A DNA stretch of 63,302 bases from NCBI GenBank assembly GCA_902500785.1, contig CABVRW010000017.1, positions 1 to 63,302 of the forward strand. Reading direction: 5' to 3'. The notes under the pieces were generated by a model. The model searched no databases. It was not told where the DNA came from and saw nothing but the letters and a program-made list of their open reading frames with translations. This document shows, piece after piece, positions 52,369 to 61,443 of the stretch. The first letter of the stretch is position 1, and every line of letters begins with the position of its first letter. This DNA comes from an uncultured Nitrospira sp. GTDB taxonomy: Bacteria; Nitrospirota; Nitrospiria; Nitrospirales; Nitrospiraceae. A program made the position numbers and the translations under genes.

Positions 52369-54630
52369 ATGTATGACGGCACCGAGCAAGATCTGCTGCA
52401 CCTCCTCGCCTCGCGAGCCGGCATTTCCTCCGACTATTACGACATCGCCGGCACTCTCCACGTCACGAGCGACGACACTCGTCGGGCCATCCTGTCTGCC
52501 ATGGGTTTTCAAGTCGCGTCGGTCGAGGCCCTGGCGCAAGAACTTCTCGCCTGGGACGAGGCGCCGTGGCAGCAGCCCTGTGATCCGACCCTCATTCTCC
52601 ATCAAGGATATGGTCCTACGCAGTGGGCGTTTCGTCCCACGCTGGCGGAGGGGGAAGAGTCGCATGTTACGGTGGCCTGGCACCTGACCGATGAAAAAGG
52701 GACGATCATTCATCGCGAGGAAGCCGGGCCCGATCTCGCTCCGCAGGAAGTCCGGTCGCTCGCGGGTCGACGCATGATCCGGTTTGAACTCCCCTTGGTT
52801 CCTGACCTGACACTCGGCTACTACGACTTGTCAGTCGTCACGGTGGGCAGCACGATCGCCACGAAGGGCACGCTCCGTGTCATCGTGGCTCCGCCGCATT
52901 GTTATGTGCCGGAGGAGATGGCCCGGGGTGGACGAGTGTGGGGTCTTGCCGTGCAATTGTATGCGCTCCGATCCCAAACCAATTGGGGCGTGGGCGATTT
53001 TACTGATTTATCCCGGTTGGTCGAATGGGCCGGCCAGGAATTGGGCGCCGGAATCATCGGCCTGAATCCGCTGCATGCGCTGAAGAATTCACGTCCCCAC
53101 CATCTCAGCCCGTATGCTCCGACCAGCCGGCTGTTTTTAAACGAGCTCTACATCGATCTCGATCGGCTCCCTGAGTATCACACGTCGCCTGACGCGCAGC
53201 GGTTGCGCAACAGTTCAGAGTTTCAGAAGGAGTTGGAGCGGGTGCGCACCGCCGATTTGCTGGACTCCGAGTTCGTGGTCAAGGCGAAGCGGACAATGTT
53301 GGATCTGACGTACCGGCAGTTTCTCAAAGATAATTACGCAGGGACCGAACCGTCTCTGGAACCGACCTCCGCGCGTGGGTGGCTGTTGGATCGGTTTATT
53401 CGGGACGAAGGCGAATCCTTGGAACGGTTTGCATTGTTTCAGGTGTTGGAAGAAGAGCGGCGCCTCATCGAACTATCCCCCAAGCTCTGGCCCGAGTGGC
53501 CGGTACAGTATCGGACCCCGGGGTCACCGGCGTTGCGTGAGTTTGCTAGGCGACACCGCAAGCGGGTTCGGTTCTTTCAGTATATGCAGTGGGTGGCGGC
53601 GGATCAGCTCAGAGCGGCCAAATCGCGAGCGGCGCAGGTGCACATGACGGTCGGGTTGTATCCCGATCTGGCGCTGGGGAGTGATCGCAACGGAGCGGAG
53701 GCGTGGATGCTGCAGGATGTGCTGGCGCTCGGCGCCGACTGTGGCGCTCCGCCGGACGCGTTCGCGCCGCAAGGACAGAATTGGGGGTTCGCTCCGTTTC
53801 ATCCGTTGCGCCTCAAGTCCACGGGCTATCGTTCATTCATTGAGCTGCTCCGGAAAACGCTCCGCCAAGGCGGGGCAATTCGCGTCGACCATGTCATGAT
53901 GCTGTTCCGGCTGTTTTGGGTCCCTCGCGGATTGAGCGCGGAGGTGGGAGCGTATGTGCAGTATCCAGCGGAAGATTTGCTGCGGATTCTCGCGCTGGAA
54001 AGCACGCGCGCGCGGACACTTGTCATCGGAGAGGATTTGGGGACCGTGCCCGATTACGTGCGAGAGCAGCTGGCGCGCTATCAGATCCTCTCCTATCGAG
54101 TGTTTTACTTTGAGCGAAACGGGGATGGGACCTGCAAGGCGCCATCGGCCTATCCCGATCAATCGCTTGCGGTCGTCACCACGCATGACCTTCCCACTCT
54201 GACCGGCTATTGGACGGGGGAAGATATCCGATTGCGAGCGAGGCTCGGCCTGTATGTGAACGAACAGGCCGTGCAGCAGGCACTGGAGGAGCGGATGCGG
54301 GACAGGGGACAGATCCTTGCGGCCTTGCAGGCGGCGGGACTCTTGCCTTCCGGTCTGAGCGATCAGTCGGACCAGGTTCCGGCGATGACGCCGGCCCTGT
54401 GTCGGGCCATTCATGCCTATCTTGCGTCGTCGCCGGCCTGGATCGTCCTGGCCAACCTCGACGATGTGATCGGTGAGGCGATGCAGATGAATTTGCCGGG
54501 TACGGTGGATGCCTATCCGAATTGGTCGCGCAAACTATCGCTGTCTCTGGAGGAACTCCAACGGGATGAACGCGTACAATCACTCGCCGCAGCCGTGCGT
54601 GCTCTCCGTCCTCCGACCTCAACCTCCTAG
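52369..54630 (+). CDS. malQ: 4-alpha-glucanotransferase (amylomaltase)
   Basis: A 753-residue GH77 amylomaltase with an N-terminal beta-sandwich region (about 1-185) and the catalytic barrel from about 190. Diagnostic parts: LRSQTNWGVGDFTDL, GLNPLHAL, LSPYAPTSRLFLNELYIDLD, and in the barrel GAIRVDHVMMLFRLFWVP, ARTLVIGEDLGTVPDYV and ATTHDLPTLTGYW. It moves 1,4-glucan segments between chains in glycogen or maltodextrin metabolism. No other glycogen gene is adjacent. The larger N-terminal part marks the long E. coli-like MalQ type. Confidence 0.92.
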   Translation: MYDGTEQDLLHLLASRAGISSDYYDIAGTLHVTSDDTRRAILSAMGFQVASVEALAQELLAWDEAPWQQPCDPTLILHQGYGPTQWAFRPTLAEGEESHVTVAWHLTDEKGTIIHREEAGPDLAPQEVRSLAGRRMIRFELPLVPDLTLGYYDLSVVTVGSTIATKGTLRVIVAPPHCYVPEEMARGGRVWGLAVQLYALRSQTNWGVGDFTDLSRLVEWAGQELGAGIIGLNPLHALKNSRPHHLSPYAPTSRLFLNELYIDLDRLPEYHTSPDAQRLRNSSEFQKELERVRTADLLDSEFVVKAKRTMLDLTYRQFLKDNYAGTEPSLEPTSARGWLLDRFIRDEGESLERFALFQVLEEERRLIELSPKLWPEWPVQYRTPGSPALREFARRHRKRVRFFQYMQWVAADQLRAAKSRAAQVHMTVGLYPDLALGSDRNGAEAWMLQDVLALGADCGAPPDAFAPQGQNWGFAPFHPLRLKSTGYRSFIELLRKTLRQGGAIRVDHVMMLFRLFWVPRGLSAEVGAYVQYPAEDLLRILALESTRARTLVIGEDLGTVPDYVREQLARYQILSYRVFYFERNGDGTCKAPSAYPDQSLAVVTTHDLPTLTGYWTGEDIRLRARLGLYVNEQAVQQALEERMRDRGQILAALQAAGLLPSGLSDQSDQVPAMTPALCRAIHAYLASSPAWIVLANLDDVIGEAMQMNLPGTVDAYPNWSRKLSLSLEELQRDERVQSLAAAVRALRPPTSTS

Positions 54631-54660
54631 GCCATCCATCCTGCGCGGCAGGCCATCGCC

Positions 54661-55812
54661 ATGAAGAACCGGAATCAGGTGGTCCTCGCCATCTCCGCCT
54701 GTTTGTTTCTCATCGTCACGGTGATGGAATGGATGTTCCCATTGAACGTGGTGGGCGCATTCGGTTTTGTCTTGCCGATCTTACTGGTGGCCACCGTCCG
54801 AAATCGACCGCTCATGGTCTTGACGCTGGCCCTGTGCGTGCTGGTGACGTTTATCGGTCTCTTCCAGCCGGGAAAGAAAAAAGATCGATTCACGGCCGTC
54901 GTGGTGAATCGTATCATGGTGGTCTGTGTGCTGGCGGGGGTGGCGTATATCGGTGTGACCTGGGAGGATCGTAAAGCTCGTGAAGAGGCAGCGAGAGCCG
55001 CTCTGGCCACCCAAACGGAGCACCTGCTGCGGGCGAATACGCAGTTGGTCGAGGTCAAAGACAAGCTGGCGCGATCGGAACGGTTGGCCGCCGTGGGGCA
55101 ACTGGTGGCATCGGTGGCGCACGAGGTCGGAACGCCCTTACATTCGATTGCGTGGCATGTGGAAGCGCTGGCGGAGGAGCCGGGTGTCACCGCCGCCATG
55201 CATAAACGGATCGGTATCATCGATGAACAGTTGAATCGTGTGGTGCGGATCATTCAAGATCTCTTGTCATCGACCAGGCAACGGAAGCCTGAGCCGACAT
55301 GGTACCCCGCCGAACGCCTGATCGAGCCGGTTGTGGCGTTGATGGAACCGGGATACCACGCGAAAGGCGTGACGCTTCAGGCCACGGTAGCCCCGGCGCT
55401 GCTGGTGTGGGCAGACGCTGAAAAGATCCATCAAGTGTTAGTGAATCTTCTGACCAATGCGCTGGCGGCCACCGCGGCGAGAGGGCATGTGACGGTGACA
55501 GTGACACTGCGTCAGGCCTCTCCGGAGGAGATGGAGAGTGCGTCTTGCACAGGTCGGTCCGATCTCGGGACGGTGGTCACGATGGTGGTGGGAGACTCGG
55601 GATGTGGGATGCCCCAGGAAGATGTGGATCGAGCCTTCCAGCCGTTTTTTACGACGAAGGCTATCGGTAAGGGGACCGGGTTGGGGTTGTTTCTGAGCCG
55701 CGAGGCCGTGTCGGCGCACGGCGGCCGTTTGACGCTTCAGAGTGAAGTCGGAATAGGCACGACGGTGACCGTGGTGCTCCCTGGGTTGCAGGCAGACTCG
55801 GCCGCGATATAG
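54661..55812 (+). CDS. Membrane sensor histidine kinase
   Basis: A 383-residue kinase with about three or four N-terminal membrane helices (about 7-100), a coiled coil (about 105-142) and the kinase core: His154 in ASVAHEVGTPLHSIAWH, then NLLTNALAATAARG and GTGLGLFLSREAV in the ATP-binding part. Its sensor is compact, with little outside the membrane. The sigma-54 regulator starts 14 bp after its stop, so the two are a two-component pair. Sensed signal unknown. Confidence 0.88.
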   Translation: MKNRNQVVLAISACLFLIVTVMEWMFPLNVVGAFGFVLPILLVATVRNRPLMVLTLALCVLVTFIGLFQPGKKKDRFTAVVVNRIMVVCVLAGVAYIGVTWEDRKAREEAARAALATQTEHLLRANTQLVEVKDKLARSERLAAVGQLVASVAHEVGTPLHSIAWHVEALAEEPGVTAAMHKRIGIIDEQLNRVVRIIQDLLSSTRQRKPEPTWYPAERLIEPVVALMEPGYHAKGVTLQATVAPALLVWADAEKIHQVLVNLLTNALAATAARGHVTVTVTLRQASPEEMESASCTGRSDLGTVVTMVVGDSGCGMPQEDVDRAFQPFFTTKAIGKGTGLGLFLSREAVSAHGGRLTLQSEVGIGTTVTVVLPGLQADSAAI

Positions 55813-55825
55813 GAGAGGGAGGCAC

Positions 55826-57220
55826 ATGAGCCAGGCGAAACTATTCGTGGTGGATGATGACGAGGCCGCGCGCACCCTGCTGGCGGAAGCGTTGGTGATG
55901 GAAGGGTATGAAGTCGAGGCATTCTCCAGCGGCCAGGCCGCGGTGGAACGCGGCAAACAATCGCGCGCCGATGTGGTCTTGACCGATATCCGGATGGAAC
56001 AGGGCGACGGGTTTCTCGTGCTGAAGGAATTCAAGCGGTTCAGCCCGGAGACCTCGATCGTGTTGCTGACGGCATTCGGATCTCTGGAGGGCGCGATCGA
56101 AGCGATCAAACAAGGGGCCTACGACTATTTGGCGAAGCCGTTCAAAAAAGAAGATATCCGGCTCGTCGTCCAACGCAGCTTGGAACATTGTCGGTTGGTT
56201 CGGGAGAATGCCCGCTTTCGTGACGATGCGCGCACACGCGAACCTTGGTCTCAGTTGGTCGGCAGCAGCCCGGCGATGTTGGAAGTCTATAAGCTGGTGG
56301 CCCGGGTTTCCGAGGGGCGGAGCACGGTGCTGATCGAAGGGGAGAGCGGAACGGGAAAAGAGCTGATTGCGCGGGCCGTGCATTTAAACAGTCCGCGGCG
56401 CGACAAACCGTTCATTCCCGTCAACTGCGGCGCATTACCCGATCATCTGCTTGAGTCGGAAATGTTCGGCTATGAGAAGGGCGCCTTTACGGGAGCCGTG
56501 GGGGCGAAAGCGGGACTGTTCGAGGCCGCCAATGGGGGGACCTTGTTTCTCGATGAGATCGGCGATCTCGGCCAGTCACTCCAGGTGAAGCTCTTGCGGG
56601 TGATGCAGGAGCAAGAGGTGCGACGTGTCGGCAGTACCTCCTCGGTGAAGGTCGATGTGCGAATCATTGCCGCCACCAATCGCGATCTGGCCACACTGGT
56701 CAAGGAGAGCAAGTTCCGCGACGACTTGTACTATCGTCTCAACGTGGTGCGGATTGCCCTTCCGTCACTGGCCGAGCGACGTGAGGACATTACGATGCTC
56801 GCACATCATTTCTTGCAAAAATACGCCAAGCAATCGTTGCACGTGAGGGGATTTTTGCCGGAAACAATGGCGCTGCTCAAGCGTTATCACTGGCCGGGGA
56901 ACGTCCGTGAACTGGAAAATGCCGTGGAACGGGCGGTCTCGCTCAGCCACGGCCCGCTCTTGCTACCCGACGATCTTCCGGAGTCGATCAGGGGTGGGTC
57001 GGATTCGGCAGAGACGCTCAAGGGAGTCTCGGCCGGCGCGGATCAGGACGCGCTGTTGACCTTAGATGAGGTCGAGAAGCGGCATCTGGCCCGTGTGCTC
57101 AAAGAGACGCGGGGCAACAAGGTCAAGGCAGCGAAGATACTGGGAATCGATCGGCGTACGTTGTATCGGATGGCGGAGCGGTTCGGGTTGGATTTCGGCG
57201 AGGAGACCGAGGAAAAGTAG
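55826..57220 (+). CDS. Sigma-54-dependent response regulator
   Basis: A 464-residue NtrC-like regulator: receiver with acceptor Asp54 (VVLTDIRMEQGDG), AAA+ ATPase with Walker A GESGTGKE and an intact sigma-54 contact loop GAFTGAVGAKAG, and a C-terminal Fis-type helix-turn-helix (about 420-460; GNKVKAAKILGIDRRTLYRM). It activates sigma-54 promoters. It is paired with the kinase immediately upstream. In contrast to the NtrX-like protein at 22035, its GAFTGA is canonical. Confidence 0.92.
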   Translation: MSQAKLFVVDDDEAARTLLAEALVMEGYEVEAFSSGQAAVERGKQSRADVVLTDIRMEQGDGFLVLKEFKRFSPETSIVLLTAFGSLEGAIEAIKQGAYDYLAKPFKKEDIRLVVQRSLEHCRLVRENARFRDDARTREPWSQLVGSSPAMLEVYKLVARVSEGRSTVLIEGESGTGKELIARAVHLNSPRRDKPFIPVNCGALPDHLLESEMFGYEKGAFTGAVGAKAGLFEAANGGTLFLDEIGDLGQSLQVKLLRVMQEQEVRRVGSTSSVKVDVRIIAATNRDLATLVKESKFRDDLYYRLNVVRIALPSLAERREDITMLAHHFLQKYAKQSLHVRGFLPETMALLKRYHWPGNVRELENAVERAVSLSHGPLLLPDDLPESIRGGSDSAETLKGVSAGADQDALLTLDEVEKRHLARVLKETRGNKVKAAKILGIDRRTLYRMAERFGLDFGEETEEK

Positions 57221-57227
57221 ATCGGCC

Positions 57228-57674
57228 CTACAATAATCGAAGCGCGTTCTTGATGAGGCGAATCTCATTCGCGGCACTCTGCGGCAGGGGCGTCTCCGCA
57301 TCCTCCCATGAGTCGAAGAGCCCGTCCTTCCCGCGATGAAACACCTGCAGGCGTACCCGCGCAGTCTGGTCGTCTTGCGGGACCACCCGTGCCTCCACCC
57401 GGCTCTTGCCTACGCCGAATCTCCAGCGCAACAGTCCGTTCCATGGGCTCCTGATTTCCTGCCGCATTCCGGTCGTGATATTGCCGGCATCATCCTGCTC
57501 GACCGTATAGCCTCCTTGCGTCAGGACATCGGCCAGCGCCGTTCTGACCTGCTCGGCGGGAACCGGGAGTGTCACCTCCATCACATCGGGCTCAGGAGCG
57601 GGTGGGCCTCCCGCGCACCCAGTGCCCGCTGTGAGGACGACCACGGCTATGATACGCGCGAGACACGCGTTCAT
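57228..57674 (-). CDS. Hypothetical lipoprotein
   Basis: A 148-residue protein with a signal ending LTAGTGC (Cys20), a weak lipobox, and a mature domain with EVTLPVPAEQVRTALADVLT then VEQDDAGNITTG and a beta-rich C-terminus. The pattern of a strand, a long helix and strands is typical of NlpC-like or BamC-like envelope lipoproteins, but I cannot name a family. It overlaps the stop of the small ligand-binding gene by four bases, so they are co-translated. It converges with the sigma-54 regulator gene 7 bp away. Confidence 0.68.
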   Translation of the reverse strand: MNACLARIIAVVVLTAGTGCAGGPPAPEPDVMEVTLPVPAEQVRTALADVLTQGGYTVEQDDAGNITTGMRQEIRSPWNGLLRWRFGVGKSRVEARVVPQDDQTARVRLQVFHRGKDGLFDSWEDAETPLPQSAANEIRLIKNALRLL

Positions 57675-57925
57675 TTTGGCTTGCCTTCCTGAAGGCGATA
57701 GACCAGATGGGTGTCCGTCTGATCGACACCGGGAATGGCATGAATCTTTGCGAGCACGAGTTGGGTCAACGCGTCCTGATGGGGAATTTCGACGATCGTG
57801 AAGATGTCCGGCTTTCCCCAGCAGGGATCGATTTGTTTGATTTCCTTAATGTCCCCCAGGGCCTTCACGACATCGGCGGTTTGGCCGGGATGAACGGTGA
57901 TCAACACGTAGGCTCGGTCGGACAT
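57671..57925 (-). CDS. Stand-alone Lrp/AsnC ligand-binding (RAM) domain protein
   Basis: An 84-residue protein consisting only of the RAM/ACT-like ligand-binding domain of Lrp/AsnC regulators, without a DNA-binding domain. MSDRAYVLITVHPGQTADVV, KEIKQIDPCWGKPDIFTIVE and IHAIPGVDQTDTHLVY are typical. Stand-alone copies form rings and may bind amino acids. GGGAG supports ATG 57925. The downstream lipoprotein gene overlaps by four bases. Confidence 0.82.
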   Translation of the reverse strand: MSDRAYVLITVHPGQTADVVKALGDIKEIKQIDPCWGKPDIFTIVEIPHQDALTQLVLAKIHAIPGVDQTDTHLVYRLQEGKPK

Positions 57926-58056
57926 GCAGGGGATCTCCCGTGAGGTGGTGTGGCGCAACCGCAATGCCTGCCCACGAATCGAAACCTAGCGGATTGCTCC
58001 GGATGAAGTCAACAGAACGCCCCGCGCGTGGACAGATTGGACGCCGGCGCGTCGGA

Positions 58057-59769
58057 CTACTTCGGTGCCACGATGACTTCCACGCGATACACGTCGCTGA
58101 CGGTTGACAGGTCGACCTCCAGCCCGCGAGGGTTTCCCACTCGGCCGTCAGGATCGTAGATAAAGCATAACAGGGTGGCTCCGTGTGGGCGCGTGGAATA
58201 GCGGGCGCTGTCTGCCGTGACTTGCTCGGCGATATCTCTGGTGGTCAACCCTGAACGGGTTTGTTTGACGACGACCACCGTTTTGTCCCAGTCGAGAAGA
58301 TAGCTGGTCCGATGGGCGCCGTCGGCGTATACCGGGGCCCACTCTTCTGTTCCAACCTCATCGAATTGCAAGCGGAGGAGGGCGTAGAACAGGTCCTGCA
58401 GATCCTGCTCATCGGTGATTTCCAGCGTCGGTCGATATTCCTTTCGCAAACGAAGTTGTCGCGCCACCAGGTGGAATCTGGCACACATTCTCCGGAGGAT
58501 CTCGAGCGTTGTGGTCTCTGATTGGCTGCTATTCATGCTCGAATTCCTGGGTGCTGCGAGCACCGTCGCCGTTGTTGGTGCTGTGACGACGGGTGCGACG
58601 GGCGGATCTGGTTGGGACTCCATGCCGGCAGCGGACGGAAGAGGTGCTTCCGGGATAGACCGCGTAGTTGGAATCTCGCGAGGGCCGGGGAGATCGTTGT
58701 GCTGCTGTTTTTCCTCTGCAGGCGCGGGTATGACTGGAATCGGCGCAAGTGCAATGGTGGTGGCTAGGGCCGGTGTGGGCGCCGGCGCGTCGATCGAATT
58801 CGAAGTCGGTTGGACTGGTGGAGGCGGCTCAATGGGAGACGCGGGTATATTTGCAGGCCTCGGAGTCACTCTCGGTAGAGGAGGGATGGTTCCCGATGGA
58901 ACGGGTGTCCGTAGTGGTGCCGTTGTCGGACTTGCGGCTGTGGTGACCACCGGACGCGCTGTCAGGTCCGGCAGTGATGCGGTATTTGTGGATGGAGGGG
59001 GGAGAGCAGGTTCTGCGGGCAACGAGGGTGTTGGACTCTGAAGTGGCACGATTTTCTCAACCGCGACCACGGCGGCATTAGCCATCACGGGGCTCAGCGG
59101 AAGGGATGACGGTGGCTGTGGCGCGCGCTGGATTGATGTTTCGCGAATCGGTTGAGGTGCAGTCTCCGGCGCAGGCGGCATTGGGGCTGTCGTCGCGGCG
59201 ACTGGTGTCGTCAGGACGATCGGAGCCATGGCCTGTGTGATCTGGCTGAGGTTCGTCGTCATTGCTACCGAGACGGTCATCGGTGTGCTGGTCATGGTCA
59301 CAGCGGCGAGGGGGGGGGCGTTCTGAGCGTTGGGGCGTGCGATTGGATCGGAAGGCTGGATCGGGGAAACCGGCTTTAGCATGGAGCGATTCGGAGTCGT
59401 TGATGGCGGCGCAGGTGGTTCGTTTGGTTTGAGGCCTAGGAGGTCGGCTTTCTGATTCTCCAGGGCGACAATCAAGTCCTTGACCAGTGTCGTGCTCTGT
59501 GCGGACTCCGTGCGACTGCCGATTCGGAGCTTGTGATTCTTATGCGCTTGATATTCCGGTGACTTTTCGCCGAACAGCCGCCGAATCGTTTCACGAAAAG
59601 AGAGCTCGGTTCTCGCTCGGACCGCTTCACGGTAGGGGAATCCATCCTGGCTGAGGTCGTCGATTTGTGTGCTCAGTTCGCGCAGCGTGGTGATGCCGCG
59701 GTTGAGTTCTTCTGCGGGATTCGGTTTCGATCGACTGCGCTGCGGGTCGCTGGCTTTTGCTCGTGCCAT
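58057..59769 (-). CDS. Large protein with degenerate DpnII/MboI-type PD-(D/E)XK domain
   Basis: A 570-residue protein in three parts. The N-terminal 20-110 is a helical domain (YREAVRARTELSFRETIRRL, FGEKSPEYQAHK). Residues about 115-415 are a low-complexity Pro/Ala/Thr/Val-rich linker, likely disordered. Residues about 422-570 match the REase_DpnII-MboI fold: ARFHLVARQLRLRKEYRPTL, TDEQDLQDLFYALLRLQFDE, EEWAPVYADG, ATLLCFIYDPDGRV and GNPRGLEVDLS. The core D...ExK reads RTSYLL ... VVVVKQTR, so the Asp is Ser489 and the Glu is Val500, with Lys502 kept. Nuclease activity is unlikely. ATG 59769 has a weak ribosome site. Confidence 0.75.
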   Translation of the reverse strand: MARAKASDPQRSRSKPNPAEELNRGITTLRELSTQIDDLSQDGFPYREAVRARTELSFRETIRRLFGEKSPEYQAHKNHKLRIGSRTESAQSTTLVKDLIVALENQKADLLGLKPNEPPAPPSTTPNRSMLKPVSPIQPSDPIARPNAQNAPPLAAVTMTSTPMTVSVAMTTNLSQITQAMAPIVLTTPVAATTAPMPPAPETAPQPIRETSIQRAPQPPSSLPLSPVMANAAVVAVEKIVPLQSPTPSLPAEPALPPPSTNTASLPDLTARPVVTTAASPTTAPLRTPVPSGTIPPLPRVTPRPANIPASPIEPPPPVQPTSNSIDAPAPTPALATTIALAPIPVIPAPAEEKQQHNDLPGPREIPTTRSIPEAPLPSAAGMESQPDPPVAPVVTAPTTATVLAAPRNSSMNSSQSETTTLEILRRMCARFHLVARQLRLRKEYRPTLEITDEQDLQDLFYALLRLQFDEVGTEEWAPVYADGAHRTSYLLDWDKTVVVVKQTRSGLTTRDIAEQVTADSARYSTRPHGATLLCFIYDPDGRVGNPRGLEVDLSTVSDVYRVEVIVAPK

Positions 59770-59877
59770 GTGTCCGGTACCCCTGTGGAGAAAGTCTATC
59801 CGAGAGGATGTTGCCTGACAAGAAATCCCTCGCTTGCGTCCGTTAGGCAACGAGAGAGACGCAGGTAGTGAGGGTCT

Positions 59878-60372
59878 TCAGTCAACCCACTCAACGTCAC
59901 CATTACCGGATCGAGTCGCGCTCTTTTGATCGGGAGTGGCAGGAGGCCCCGCTAAAACCTGTCGCACAAGCGACAGCAGCGCTTCGCTGGTAAAAGGCTT
60001 TTTGAGAAACGGCAATCCCTCTCGCACCATGCCTCGACTCTGTAACTCAGGGCCGGGGCTGCCGGACATGAGTATGACGCGGATCTCTCGCTTGTCTTGG
60101 ATGAGCCGCTCAACCATGTCGAGGCCGTTCACACGGGGATAGGGGTTCTTCTCGACGGAGAGTTGAAAGCCGGGTGGAGGGAGGAAGACATCGGCGATGA
60201 TGAGATGTATCGGTTTGGGGTGTTCGGCAGAGAGTCTGAGGCCTTCGGCGCTGCCCGGCGCCTGGAGAACCGTGTAGCCGGCATCCCGTAAGGGCTTGCT
60301 CCCTACGAGCAGCGTGGTGGGATCGTCGTCGACTATCAAGATTGTCGCGAGTGGTATTCTGTCGGGGGCCAT
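59878..60372 (-). CDS. Single-domain response regulator with insertion
   Basis: A 164-residue receiver-only protein: acidic patch IVDDDP, acceptor Asp61 in LIIADVFLPPPG, and the Lys in LPFLKKPFTSEALL. Between the acceptor strand and the usual GL-motif (NGLDMVERLI) there is an insertion of about 12 residues (FQLSVEKNPYPR). It could relay phosphate or act as a sink. It lies before the large degenerate-nuclease gene on the same strand, about 110 bp apart. Its cognate kinase is not adjacent. Confidence 0.85.
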   Translation of the reverse strand: MAPDRIPLATILIVDDDPTTLLVGSKPLRDAGYTVLQAPGSAEGLRLSAEHPKPIHLIIADVFLPPPGFQLSVEKNPYPRVNGLDMVERLIQDKREIRVILMSGSPGPELQSRGMVREGLPFLKKPFTSEALLSLVRQVLAGPPATPDQKSATRSGNGDVEWVD

Positions 60373-60416
60373 GGTGAACTCCTCTGTGGCGGGGCCTGGG
60401 CCTGTGTCCCGCAGCC

Positions 60417-61259
60417 TTAGAAGGGACGCTGTTGCTCCTTCAGCCGTTCGTATTCACGTTGTTCGCAACTGCCTGGTTTGGGACGTAAGGATTCAGGGAC
60501 TTCTGCGAAGCGCACGGTGCAATAGCGCTGGGCCTGGCGCCGCCGATCGAGGTCTTGTTGTTCTTCGAGTTGTTGGAGGCGGACCGTGAGGTCGATAGTC
60601 GGAAGATCCTTGCCTGTCGGTGTGGCCTGTCGCGGTGTTAGTGAGTTGTCCTCGCTAGAGCGTGGATGTGGGCCATTCAATCGCCAGCGCGTCAACACAT
60701 CGTCCTGATTGAACACAATGGTCAAGCCGAATTGAGAGTAATCCCAGATCAGTTCTCCCTGATCGGGACGCGCCCAGATAGATCGGGGGAGGCCGTATCG
60801 GTTCCAGATCTCGTCACGCAGCATGCCGACGCGCGGCGTCAGATTTCGGATCGCCGTGATTTGTGCCACGATCGGGGAAATGTCTTTCTGCGTACCGGGA
60901 TTGGTGCGTCTGGTGAGCGATTCCAGGGTGGGGCGAGGCACGCGCAGCAATCGCCACACCGTGACGAGTCCTTGCGCGCAGTCGGCGGGACGCAAGTCTT
61001 CGAAAATCATTTGTGTGTCCATCGGAAATCCTCCGATTTCCTGGGTACGTGTGAAGTTCTTGACCTCTTGGACGGCGGCGATGTAGGCACGTTGACGTCC
61101 CTCTTCTACGTTCGGGGCGCAAGAAGATCGTCCGGTAAAAAATACCTCGTCGCCAAAGTGAAACAGCGCTTGCTCTGTCCAAAATGGGCGATTCTCAGCG
61201 GCGCTTACCATTGAGGCCGCGATGAGGCTCAGGAGCGCGGCGGCAAGATAATGGACCAT
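60417..61259 (-). CDS. Exported hypothetical protein
   Basis: A 280-residue protein with a signal peptide (about 1-20, VHYLAAALLSLIAASMVSA). The mature part has FFTGRSSCAPNVEEGRQRAYI and a central LRDEIWNRYGLPRSIWARPD, resembling small envelope proteins with a SmpA/BamE-like segment (DEIWNRYGLP). The C-terminus is rich in Arg, Glu and Gln and has two Cys. ATG 61259 is chosen because the longer frame lacks a signal. Function unknown. Confidence 0.66.
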   Translation of the reverse strand: MVHYLAAALLSLIAASMVSAAENRPFWTEQALFHFGDEVFFTGRSSCAPNVEEGRQRAYIAAVQEVKNFTRTQEIGGFPMDTQMIFEDLRPADCAQGLVTVWRLLRVPRPTLESLTRRTNPGTQKDISPIVAQITAIRNLTPRVGMLRDEIWNRYGLPRSIWARPDQGELIWDYSQFGLTIVFNQDDVLTRWRLNGPHPRSSEDNSLTPRQATPTGKDLPTIDLTVRLQQLEEQQDLDRRRQAQRYCTVRFAEVPESLRPKPGSCEQREYERLKEQQRPF

Positions 61260-61443
61260 AGGGGTGCAAGGCGAACGCCCATTGTGGAACGGCAGTGTTG
61301 AGTATAGCGCGCGGGTTGAAAAAATCGATAAAAGAGCGAGTTTGCGCGTTGGAGGAGCGGAAGGGGATCCTATCGGGTGTGCCCCCAGGGGCAGGAGCAA
61401 ACCGTAGGTACAAGGATTTGTGGACGGATCGGCAGGGAGATGA

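Noticed and set aside
58415-59041. 208-codon plus-strand Gly/Val-rich frame
   Set aside because: Antisense of the low-complexity linker, which automatically gives Gly/Val repeats.
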